From Hydrangea macrophylla (taxonomy: Eukaryota > Streptophyta > Magnoliopsida > Cornales > Hydrangeaceae): a stretch of 64,000 nt of DNA. The notes below the pieces were generated by a model that was not told where the DNA came from, did no database searches, and saw only the letters and a program-made list of their open reading frames with translations. Made by a program: the position numbers and the translations under genes. Below are positions 10,654 through 19,698 of the stretch, one piece after another. The number at the start of each line of letters is the position of its first letter. The stretch's first letter is position 1. The stretch is taken from positions 95,871,887 through 95,935,886 of the forward strand of contig CM066989.1 in assembly GCA_033977485.1 (NCBI GenBank), given 5' to 3'.

Positions 10654-11966
10654 TTTATCTGAATGTCAAAACATGTATAAACATATAAGAATACATGTTC
10701 ACCAATGGGTGTTAGCATCAAATATGTATAAGTATCTAGTGATCCTCTCTACAAAACCATAACTACATATTTGAGTAAATTAGAATACTAACTTTGTGAT
10801 TACACGGCTCCTTAGGGAGATCATATGTTGCCACTAGTTGGCAGGAATTCCATAACTAACATACCATCTAGACATAAATGTCAAGTATATAGTGACTTCC
10901 AATATATCCTTAGCCTTCTAAAATATGAAAGTACTGTCACTCCTTGGGGAGAATACCTATCATATTTTAGTCAAGTGTATACCATGACCTTAAGTTCAAA
11001 TTAGTTTTGTGGGTTAGTGTTTCCTTGGGGAAAAATTTCACTCCCACTCATCCTAATTCAAGCTTTAAAAAAATGTGACACAGCTTGGTAACTTAGTATG
11101 TTGACATCCTCCATAGGGGAGCCCTTTATAATTAGTGACAAGGTGACAATATCCCTTACCCTGAACTGGCCATGGAAAGCTGTGGGGCATTGTATCTATA
11201 CCCCTCAGACACTTGAATTTTATTGTAGAGGATATAAACCAATTTATATTTGACATAACAAATCTATATGAATCTATTTGAAGATGTCTATGCAAATTAT
11301 TTGAAAAGGTCCTTGTATAATTTAATATTAAAAAAATTGTGGGTAATGTCTCCCACTAAATTTCTAGAAATTTGTCACAATTTTATTTTACTAGAAAAAA
11401 AAAATTAATATTTTATAAAATAAAATGATCATGACAACTGAATTCTAGAAAATCTAATTTAAAAGGTGTTATTATTAAAATACTTGATTCTGGATAAACT
11501 AGAAAAAAAATTAAATCCCTTATCTAATTAGAATTATACTTTGCTTAGGACCCTTTTCAAATTCCAACTTGCATAGATAACGACAATATGCATGATTTTA
11601 GTCCGTGGATCAAAATCATAATGAATATCATGGTCTTAACATGTAAGATATAATAATCGTGCAACAAACAGATAAGATAAGCATAAAAAGAATGGGATTC
11701 CTCCATAGCCATAAAAACTTATTAAAAAGAATACTGCAACACAATTGCCGATTTGATTAGAATCCACAGCAACTTGTGATCACTTCTTGCTTTTGTGTCT
11801 GTAGCAAACCCGAAACACATAATTACAGCTTGTGCGCAAGCCATAAGAAAAACGTTGATGACATGGATTTGCTTTAGATTACAAGTCATGTAATCAAAAT
11901 CAATGATGCCATGTGACATCACGTCAGAGATATCTTGAACTAGGACTTTTATTTCTCATGAATGTT
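10654..11966 (-). other. C1 leader, part between gag and M1
   Basis: About 1.3 kb of AT-rich sequence upstream of gag, the place where C2 also has a 1.26-kb leader. Contains CTCCTTGGGGAGA-type short repeats near 10809-11110. No convincing ORF. Confidence 0.6.
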
Positions 11967-11975
11967 AATTTATAA
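11967..11975. repeat. Left 9-bp target duplication of M1
   Basis: AATTTATAA, repeated exactly at 14319-14327. Nine base pairs is the length made by Mutator-like transposases. Confidence 0.6.
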
Positions 11976-12139
11976 GGGAAATTTGGAGATAAACCCCTTA
12001 GAATTAGTCAATAATGTGCAAAACCCGATCAAACTCTTATTTAATCTAAAGCCCACACGCGTTATAATTTTGCAACCAAAAACCCATTTTTGTTTTTTTA
12101 TCTAGTTTAATGACGATGTTGCCCCCGACATCTACGAAA

Positions 12140-12500
12140 TCGCCCGACGCCGATGACTGTCACTACCACCATCGCCACCATCACAGCGAGATCACCATCA
12201 CCATCGTCAGCACCATCGTTGCGAGATCGTCATCACCACCATTCACCACCACCATCACACCACAATCGTCACCAACTTCGTAGCGAGACCACCCCTATCG
12301 CCACCACCATCACACCGCGACCACCACCATCGCCACTGAATAAGATGATATATATAGATATATAAACATATACACACAGATAATATCGTTGTCACCACCA
12401 TCATTTCCATCACCATCGCACCGCCACTGCCACCATCTCTAATACCATTCACCGCCACCACCACCACCATCTTCACTGAAGAAGATGATATATATATATA
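12140..12500. repeat. CAC/ACC trinucleotide-rich block 1
   Basis: Long interrupted runs of CAC and CCA with ATC interruptions. Open in several frames giving His-, Thr- or Pro-rich strings with no stop, purely from composition. Ends in a GAAGATGATATATATATA unit that recurs near 13010. Confidence 0.85.
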
Positions 12501-12925
12501 CACACACTGTTTGTCAAACAGATAACATTATCTGTTTGTCAAACAGATAACATTATTTGTTTGCAAAAGTATTATTTCAGACCACCACCACCACCACCAC
12601 CACCGCATCACCAATACCACCACCACCACCACCATCCCCCTAACAGCACCATTGTGATGTTATTATCTGTCATGCTCAACAAGTTATATTATCAAAGGTG
12701 ATAATTTCACAGATATACAATTCTCTGTCATGCTCAACAGATAATATTATCTGTTTGGAAAAAATCAAGTTAAAATGACCATAACTTTCTCATCTTTTAA
12801 TCTTGTGGGATTTCTTTCATTTATTTTTTCAAGATCTACGCATTTCACTAGCAATTTTAAGCTTCTTTGGTTCACTGGTTTTATCTGTCAAAATCTACTA
12901 ACAGATAATATTATCTGTTTGGATA
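12500..12925. repeat. Palindromic ACAGATAATATTATCTGT cluster, part 1
   Basis: Copies or near copies at about 12515-12560, 12738-12757 and 12901-12920, plus degraded ones, some as GTTTGTCAAACAGATAACATTATCTG. The core is a perfect 18-bp palindrome able to form a hairpin or cruciform. Confidence 0.8.
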
Positions 12926-13039
12926 AGAGAATTTGTAATGCACAACAGAGACATTGCTACTACCATTTACCGCCACCGCCATCACCACCACCACCACCAT
13001 CTTCATTGAAGAAGATGATATATATATATATACACACAC

Positions 13040-13042
<3 letters not shown>

Positions 13043-13086
<44 letters not shown>
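13043..13086. repeat. (GA)n microsatellite
   Basis: Uninterrupted GA dinucleotides directly after a TA and CA run at 13018-13042. Part of M1. Confidence 0.95.
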
Positions 13087-13089
<3 letters not shown>

Positions 13090-13289
13090 TATTACATGTA
13101 ACATCTGTTTGTCAAACAGATAACATTATTTGTTTGTCAAACAGATAACATTATCTGTTTGTGCAAAAGTATTATTTCAGACCACCACCACCACCGCAGC
13201 ACCACCATCACCACCACCCCCCTAACAGCACCATTGTGATGTTATTATCTGTACCGCCATCACAGTACCGCCACGACCACCAGCAACAG

Positions 13290-13735
13290 CACCACAATAT
13301 TATCTGTTTTTGAAAACAGATAATATTATCTGTTTTGACAATATTATCTGTTTTTGAAAACAGATAATTTTGCAGCAGCACCACCACCACCACCATCACC
13401 GCACCACCACCACCACCACCCCCATAATAGTACAGCTCACAACCACCGCCATCACAGCACCACCGCGACCACCACCACCAGCACCACAACATTATCTGTT
13501 TTTGAAAACAGATAATATTATCTGTTTTGACAATATTATCTATTTTCGAAAACAGATAATTTTGCAGCACCACCACCACCACCATCACCGCACCACCACT
13601 ACCACCACCCCCATAATAGTACAGCTCACAACCACCGCCATCACAGCACCACCACGACCACCACCACCAGCACCACAACATTATCTGTTTTTGAAAACAG
13701 ATAATATTATCTGTTTTCTATAATTGATAATTATT
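13290..13735. repeat. Tandem ~190-bp repeat of palindrome plus CAC block
   Basis: The block starting ATTATCTGTTTTTGAAAACA recurs at 13299, 13491 and 13680 (periods 192 and 189). Each unit holds several half or full ACAGATAATATTATCTGT palindromes, then a CAC-rich stretch with CCCATAATAGTACAGCTC. Two full units and a partial third. Confidence 0.9.
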
Positions 13736-13737
13736 TA

Positions 13738-14140
13738 GCACCACCTTCACCATCGGAGCACCACCACCGCACCACCAGCAGCACTGCACCACCAACACCA
13801 TCATCGCAATCACCATTGCTTTCATCGTCGCCGTCACCATCGACATCACACCATCCTCACCTCCATTACCATTACCATCATCATCATCATCATCACCACC
13901 ACCACCATCACAGCACCACTACTACCCTCGCAGCACCACCACTACCACCATCGCACCACCACCACCATCGTCACCTCTATCTACAATCGCAGTACCTCCA
14001 CCACCACGTCACCTCCATCACTATCACAACAACACCACCGCCATCGTCACCTCCATCACCATCGCAGCACCACCATCACCATCGCCACTTCCATCTACAA
14101 TCACAGCACCTCCACCACCACGTCACCTCCATCACGATTT
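13738..14140. repeat. CAC/ACC trinucleotide-rich block 2
   Basis: Continues the CAC-rich composition with a TCA run near 13877-13893 and a loose duplication of CTCCACCACCACGTCACCTC at 13994 and 14110. The long plus-strand ORF here (His/Ser/Thr rich) is a compositional artefact. Confidence 0.85.
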
Positions 14141-14318
14141 TTCATTTTTCTGATTTTGTTTTTCTGTCTCGTGTAGGAGGAGTGGACATTTTTAGTTTCT
14201 TAAGAAATTAGGTCATTTTGGTCTTTTTGGTTGGGGAAGGGGTTATTGAGTTAAATATTTAGACATTGGATTTTATGTAACATTGTATAGGTTTTAGGGT
14301 GCTATGGCTGAGCGCCCC

Positions 14319-14327
14319 AATTTATAA
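14319..14327. repeat. Right 9-bp target duplication of M1
   Basis: AATTTATAA, identical to 11967-11975. Confidence 0.6.
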
Positions 14328-14803
14328 TCAACATGAATGCTGACATCATCCTTATATATGACAAGGCATGGTAAGTGATACACATGCATTGTACCATACG
14401 AAAATTAGCCATTGCCATCTATGCAAGACTCATCCCACCGCCTTCCATGACTTGAACGATCAATATAATTGCTTCAGTCCGATCCAACATAACAAGCTCT
14501 CTCAATGAGTTTACAACAATACAGATTACATGGATTTACTGTTAAAAGAAAATTAAATGGCATAGGCAAAATAGATCTATATCGCCCATTCGCGGGGAAA
14601 TCGCTCCAAACCCCCCTTTATAATTGCCAAACAACCAACTACATCAGATCTACTTCTAAGCTTTGAACGAATCCAATAAAAAATCATAATCATCTTACAC
14701 AACCAAAAACTACATATCTATGAACGATTCAAATACAAAATTAAATCTGATGATCCATGAACCTTTTAATTAATCATTCACTCAATCACTAATCTGTGAG
14801 ACC
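14328..14803 (-). other. C1 leader, part next to the primer site
   Basis: AT-rich sequence continuing the leader interrupted by M1. No ORF or motif recognised. Confidence 0.55.
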
Positions 14804-14815
14804 GCTCTGATACCA
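14804..14815 (-). promoter_or_regulatory. Primer binding site of C1 (initiator Met-tRNA)
   Basis: Plus strand GCTCTGATACCA, minus strand TGGTATCAGAGC, the usual Copia primer site complementary to the 3' end of initiator methionine tRNA. Two bases from the LTR. Confidence 0.9.
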
Positions 14816-14817
14816 CT

Positions 14818-16368
14818 TGTTGGAGATATTATAGAAAATGCAACAGAAGGATTTCAAATATTTTCTGGATCCTCACAGTGGTTGATTAACCAAACGATTA
14901 AGTAAAACAATATTATTTTTAATTGTTACCTCAAACTCTGAAGTTGTAGATGATACACTATGTTGCCTTTGTCATCACCGGTCCCTTCACCGTTTTTCTC
15001 CGACCTTCAGATGGGCAGGAAGATGGTAGGAATCTCCCAAACCACTCAAAGATTTCAACATGGTGTATGTGATTTTTTAGTCACATTAGTTTTTTCCTAA
15101 TAGATATGCATGTATATATAAGATATGGATACAGAAATATAGTAGCACTAAATCTCTTATCTCTTTTAAATTCAAATTAAAAATATATTTAAAATTTAAT
15201 GTATATTTATCTTTACAAAAAGATAAATTATCCATATACTTATATATATATATATAAATAAATAAATACAACCTATTATATACAAATACCATACACATCT
15301 TTAATATGCACCCTACGGTTAGGAGCCAATACGGTTAGGAGCCAACAATGGGATCGGATAGTCATCATTTTTCCTGGCTTCCAATTACATCTTAGCCAAT
15401 CTAGTCAACTCTAGATATAACAAAGAAAATTAATTACAAACATACCCTACTACAATATTGTAATTGCACTCCAAGAAAATAAAAATTATACTAAGGCCAA
15501 ACTCACTAAATTTATCTGCAAATGTACCCTTCCATGTAAATAAGCAACTCAAGGTAAAATAATAATTTGACTGTCTACCTTTTTGGTCACCTATTATTTA
15601 CTACTTTTGGAAACTCTAGTTATCCACAATCGATCACGTATGGAAATGCCATACCACCCTTTTGCAAATAATTATTATTTAACAATAAATAATACATATA
15701 TATAAACTGGTTTTGGAAAAACCCAACTGAGTACTCAGATTTCTGTGATCGAATGAAACTATCCAAAAGCTATCCAACATCGATTCCATATTGAAGATAC
15801 ACATTCACAGACCCCATATACTGATCACCCAAAATACTGAGGTATTGATCATAAGATCACACTATATAGTATATCAAAGTAACTAGCATAAGAGTGCTGG
15901 GCCCATTTATCTCCTCAGGATTAAGAGTAATTTACAATTTAATGAACAAGATAAACAAGCACTTAAGAGACAGTCATTTAGTGCAGTAATTTAGTTAGTG
16001 ATCATGTTCAACGCATCAACCACGTTAACATATAAGTTGTGAGCTCAACCACTCCAATGGCAGAGTTATGTCACCCCACCATGTAGCAACTATATATAAC
16101 AGTCGTCCATATGAATTTTCCCAAATTTCATACTAACTGTGAACTAAGTTTCAAGTTGAAAGGAATTGATGATCACGAACTCCTGTGTGTGAATCATTTC
16201 CATACACCTAGATCATCTACAATTCAACTTGAGGACACATCAATACACTGCTCATGTATTGAAATAATATAGGTATACCCATAATATATAGTAACAATCA
16301 ATGATAAATTCAATTTATTAATAATAAAATGTCTTAACGAGTGGCTTTAAGGGCATACAATCCTAACA
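14818..16368 (-). repeat. 5' LTR of C1
   Basis: 1551 bp, TGTTGGAG... on the plus strand to ...CCTAACA, so on the minus strand it begins TGTTAGGATTGTATGCCC and ends CAACA. Full-length partner of the truncated copy at 7927-9081. Confidence 0.9.
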
Positions 16369-16423
16369 GGTCGTAGGTTGTTAAGTGAGTAAATGCCTTA
16401 AGATTGCAATTGTTTTTAGTCAT
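16369..16423 (-). other. Proximal part of a possible small ORF split by C1
   Basis: ATG at 16423-16421 on the minus strand, continuing across the C1 insertion point to 7746 (see that entry). Leader and TATA box lie at 16424-16514. No recognised function. Confidence 0.2.
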
Positions 16424-16506
16424 TTGTGGTTGAGAGGGGTTAGAGTGTCTTGGGTTGTTGTTGGGAAGATTGTGGAAGATTGGTTTTGCTTTGAATGGAG
16501 TGAGGG

Positions 16507-16514
16507 TATTTATA
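16507..16514 (-). promoter_or_regulatory. Candidate TATA box of an unknown minus-strand unit
   Basis: TATAAATA on the minus strand followed by a pyrimidine/A-rich leader-like stretch and an ATG 84 bp downstream. The context (16374-16545) belongs to no element I recognise, so it could be a small host promoter or a leftover LTR promoter. Confidence 0.35.
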
Positions 16515-16909
16515 CTGAGTTTTTAGTTGCGTGGTGATTGAAGGCTGTTAGGCTTGAATTTTTTTAAGGCATTATTTATATTTGTTTTGATGATGACAAA
16601 TCTATTGATAATAGCATGTTCTTAATTGTTCTATTCTATACTATTATCAAGTTATTTTCATTGTGCTAATCTCTTGAATTATGCACTTAATTGTTTTAAC
16701 TTTGTTTGAGTTCATGAGATAGCATATGGTGAAGCCCGAGAGTGATTAAGTTCAACAAGGATCAAGCTTGAAGACTTGATGATCTTTCATCCTTGGTTGA
16801 AGACTCGGATTTACTTGCAAAGCATCTTGATCATCACTCATAAAGGGCTTAAAGGTCTAAAGTTGTTTCTAAATTCTTCAAAACAAAAAAATTGTTTTTC
16901 ACTAGGAAA

Positions 16910-17120
16910 AATAGTCGACTGGATAGTTTTCCCAGTCGACTGGACACTCCAAAGTTCAGTCGACCGAGAGTGAAAATAGTCGATTGATTTATGTTTTGAA
17001 AACATAGTTTCTGCATTAAATCTTTCAGTCGACCAGCCCTTCCTTCAGTCGACTACTTTAAATGGCGCGTTTCAAAAGGTTTGAAAAATAGTTGACTAGA
17101 TCGCGACCTCAGCCGACTGG
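16910..17120. repeat. AGTCGACTGG motif cluster in S1 LTR
   Basis: About eight copies of CAGTCGACTGG or variants (CAGTCGACCAG, AGTTGACTAG, AGCCGACTGG), irregularly spaced, ending about 90 bp upstream of the TATA box. Same motif as at 7150-7430 in an unrelated element. Confidence 0.85.
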
Positions 17121-17208
17121 ATTACTGCGCAGAACAGCAGTATGGCTAGTTTTCTGAAAGGCCGTTTATTTACCATTTTGCCATTAACGGCTATAATCTT
17201 TCAAGGCC

Positions 17209-17216
17209 TATAAATA
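17209..17216 (+). promoter_or_regulatory. TATA box in S1 5' LTR
   Basis: TATAAATA in the sequence GGCCTATAAATACATG, the usual plant LTR promoter form. Confidence 0.7.
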
Positions 17217-17788
17217 CATGTTTTACCAAACCATCTAAAGTTGATCAATCTATTGGAAAACATCATTTTGAATCACACAACTTACTGATCTTTAATTATT
17301 CACATTTGAGCCCTAGTTGTGTGAGTTAGTCAATTTGCTCTAGTTCTTCATTTGTATATCTTTGAGAGAGCAAATTGTAGTGAGTTTTTAATTGTATTAT
17401 CTACTCTTCAAGAGAGTTATCAGTTGTATTCAAATCATTTGTAAAGAGTGAGGGTTAGTAACTCTTGTGTGCAAAGAAGAGGTATCATCTTTGGAAGATT
17501 GAAGGCTCTTATAACGGATTGGTATACACCCGTGAAGTGCACCAAGATGGTTTGATCTACACCCGTAAGTAGATTGATAAAGGAATCCTCAAGAGGAGTT
17601 CTTGAGGGGTGGACGTAGGCCACGGTGTGCGGATTGCCGAACCACTTAAAAACTCGGTTTGCAAGTGTCTTTTCCCTTCTCTCTTTACTTTATTATTTGT
17701 GATTGTGTTTAATTTTGTATTAAGTTTTAAAAGGTTAATTTCTAAAACTTATTCACCCCCTCTAAGGTTTCCATTTCGGGCCAACAAT

Positions 17789-17800
17789 TGGTATTAGAGC
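17789..17800 (+). promoter_or_regulatory. Primer binding site of S1
   Basis: TGGTATTAGAGC, one mismatch from TGGTATCAGAGC (initiator Met-tRNA), two bases after the LTR end. Confidence 0.85.
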
Positions 17801-17849
17801 CTCGGCTATTCTATTTTCAAAAGATTTTACAATCTAGAGTTAATATCGA

Positions 17850-18902
17850 ATGGAAACCAATACTTCTCGCATTTTTTTATAGTGAGGGTCAATCGACTTT
17901 TAGACCACCATGTTTTAACAGCTCAAACTATGCTTATTAAGAAAATAGAGTGAGAATTTATTTGATTTCTCAAGATTTGATTTTTGGCAAATAGTGGTCG
18001 AAGGGCCTCATCTTCCTATAAAAATTGAAAATGGTGTTTCTATTCCAAAAATAGAAGATGAGTATAATGATGCTGATAAGAAACTCAAAAATTAAATGCT
18101 ACGATAATGAATTTGTTATATTACGGTTTAGACCCAAATGAATACAATAGAATTTCATCTTGCGAATCCGCAAAAGAAATTTGGGATAAACTTGAAATTA
18201 CTCAAGAGGGAACAAGCTAAGTCAAAAGGTCTAAATTTAATTTGCTTGTTCAATCTTATGAAATGTTGCCTTATGAATCTATTGGGAAATTCTTGTCGTT
18301 TTACTAATATTATTAATAGTTTGAAAAACCTTGGTAAAGTTTATCCTAATGAAGAAAAGATTAAGAGGAGTCTTAAGTCTTTACCAAAGGATTAGCAACC
18401 AAAGGTCGCAGCGGTTCAGGAAGCAAAAAAGCTAGCAATGCTCTCTTTGGAACAACTCATGGGATCTCTCATAACATATGAGATGGAGTTGACCGTGTTT
18501 GAAAGAGAAGGCAATAAAAAGGAAGTAAAAGAGCAAAAAGAGGTGACATGGCCTTAAAGTCCTCAAGCTCAAAGAAAAGTGGGAAAGATGTTGAGAGTGA
18601 TGAAGATGGGGAGATGGAGATGATCACCCAAAAGTTGGCAAAGTTTCTAAGGTATGCAAAAGCAATTCGGGAAGAAGTTACAAAAGAAGGATCACTCCAC
18701 TCTTCATAGACAAACTTGGGATTTTCGATCTCAGGTAAGATAGAAAAAGGCCACTCAGGATGACTCCGATAGTAAATCATCGGCTGACGACTCAAATGAT
18801 GAAGAGATCGTCAATAATTGCCTCATGACATTGGAAAGCGGGGGATTCTCTCCTACTATCTTGGCAAATGAAGCATCTAAGAGGTGCTTGGACAATAGTT
18901 AA
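17850..18902 (+). pseudogene. S1 gag (SIRE-like), broken
   Basis: The frame starts with an ATG at 17850 and can be followed through several frameshifts and stops. Recognisable pieces: DFDFWQIVVEGPHLP near 17970; the segment RFTNIINSLKNLGKVYPNEE near 18300-18355, continuing KIKRSLKSLP; then PKVAAVQEAKKL and LSLEQLMGSLITYEMEL near 18400-18495. These match the UBN2-type gag core of SIRE-like Copia elements. Stops near 18094 and 18394 and a shift near 18190 inactivate it. No zinc knuckle seen before the last stop at 18900-18902. Gag would form the particle; nothing else is encoded by S1. Confidence 0.8.
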
Positions 18903-19433
18903 ATCTCTTACCTTAAGCCTAGTAGGAGTAGGATAGATTAATTTGTTTTGTTATTTCTCTTGGTTTTGATAGCATGCTAATCATGTTTAGTTTATCACAT
19001 TAATTTGTTTTGATTGTGAAATCATACTTGCATTTCGAATGACACATTATTTTGGTGTTCAAATATCCATCCTCCTAATGAGAAAATGCATAATTTTGAT
19101 CTTGTAATTGGTATTTATTCATATATGCATATGTTGAGGGGGAACATATTATTATGTTTACTTTAGTTGATTTGGTATCTTGTTGCCTCCCTGATATGTT
19201 CTCTTATCTTGAGGGGGAACTTTTAATTTAAATCCTATCTTTTTATTGTTGTCAAAAAGGGGGAAAATGATAGTAGAGATTATTAAAAAGTTATCATTCT
19301 TAGATTCATATTTTGCATATCTCTATTGCATAGCTTGTACGTTACTTTGAATGATAACATGAAAATGCCTTTTGTTGTGCTTTAATTGCTTTATCTCTAT
19401 TGCATGTTTTGACATCATCAAAAAGGGGGAAAT
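18903..19433 (+). other. S1 3' untranslated region and polypurine tract
   Basis: No ORF. Several GAGGGGGAAC and AAAGGGGGAAA purine blocks (near 19136, 19212, 19257); the last, at 19420-19432, abuts the 3' LTR and is the polypurine tract. Repeated internal purine tracts of this kind are common in SIRE-like elements. Confidence 0.7.
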
Positions 19434-19698
19434 TGTTAGCCTTGAATTTCTTTATGGCATTATTTATGTTTGTTTTGATGATGATAAATCTATTGATAAT
19501 ATCATGTTCTTAATTGTTCTATTCTATAATATTATCAAGTCATTTTCATTGTGCTAATCTCTTGAATTATGCACTTAAATGTTCTAACTTTGTTTAAGTT
19601 CATGAGATAGCATATGGTGAAGCCCAAGAGTGATTGAGTTCAACAAGGATCAAGATTGAAGACTTGAAGATCTTTCATCCTTGGTTGAATACTAGGAT
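19434..19698 (+). repeat. 3' LTR of S1, left part
   Basis: Matches the first 265 bp of the 5' LTR with scattered differences, then stops at the G2 insertion. The flank AGGAT (19694-19698) should be the left target duplication of G2. Confidence 0.9.

Larger units (their letters stand above)
11976..14318. mobile_element. M1, Mutator-like non-autonomous insertion rich in CAC repeats and palindromes
   Basis: Seen: 2343 bp flanked by perfect 9-bp repeats AATTTATAA. The ends begin GGGAAATTTGG and, on the other strand, GGGGCGCTC; the terminal inverted repeats are weak (GGG, then scattered matches up to an ACCC near base 20). The interior is CAC/ACC-rich trinucleotide sequence alternating with copies of ACAGATAATATTATCTGT and with TA and GA microsatellites. 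No transposase. Inference: a MULE-type MITE whose interior expanded by slippage and tandem duplication. The weak inverted repeats are the main doubt. Confidence 0.5.
7927..16368 (-). mobile_element. C1, decayed Ty1/Copia element with nested insertions
   Basis: The two ends carry related LTRs and the primer site at 14804-14815 lies on the minus strand beside the right LTR, so C1 runs right to left. Flanking GGTCA (7922-7926) and GGTCG (16369-16373) differ by one CG-to-CA change and fit a 5-bp target duplication. Order on the minus strand: 5' LTR, primer site, leader with M1 insertion, start of gag, truncated Tat LTR, truncated 3' LTR. All of pol is missing. The LTRs have many differences, so the element is old. 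Confidence 0.8.
16546..17786 (+). repeat. 5' LTR of S1
   Basis: 1241 bp, TGTTAGGCTTG to GGCCAACA. Its first 260 bp match 19434-19698 closely. TATAAATA at 17209-17216 is a good TATA box. Contains an AGTCGACTGG cluster. Confidence 0.9.
16546..19698 (+). mobile_element. S1, SIRE-like gag-only Copia element
   Basis: 5' LTR, Met-type primer site, one gag pseudogene, polypurine tract and the start of the 3' LTR, all on the plus strand in only 3.15 kb. The internal region is 1.65 kb with no protease, integrase or reverse transcriptase, so it is a non-autonomous (TR-GAG type) derivative. The left flank AAGGC (16541-16545) should be one target duplication; the partner lies beyond the window because G2 interrupts the 3' LTR at 19698. 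SIRE/Maximus assignment is by gag resemblance and the AAAAAGGGGGAAA tract (inference). Confidence 0.8.

Noticed and set aside
13208..13723. Gly/Trp-rich and His/Thr-rich ORFs on both strands
   Set aside because: Direct products of CAC-trinucleotide repeats, open in several frames, no start context or domain.
13816..14211. His-rich ORF of 131 codons
   Set aside because: Same compositional cause; lies inside M1.
11976..14318. Helitron as an alternative for M1
   Set aside because: Helitrons insert between A and T without duplication; a 9-bp duplication is present and no CTRR hairpin end is seen.
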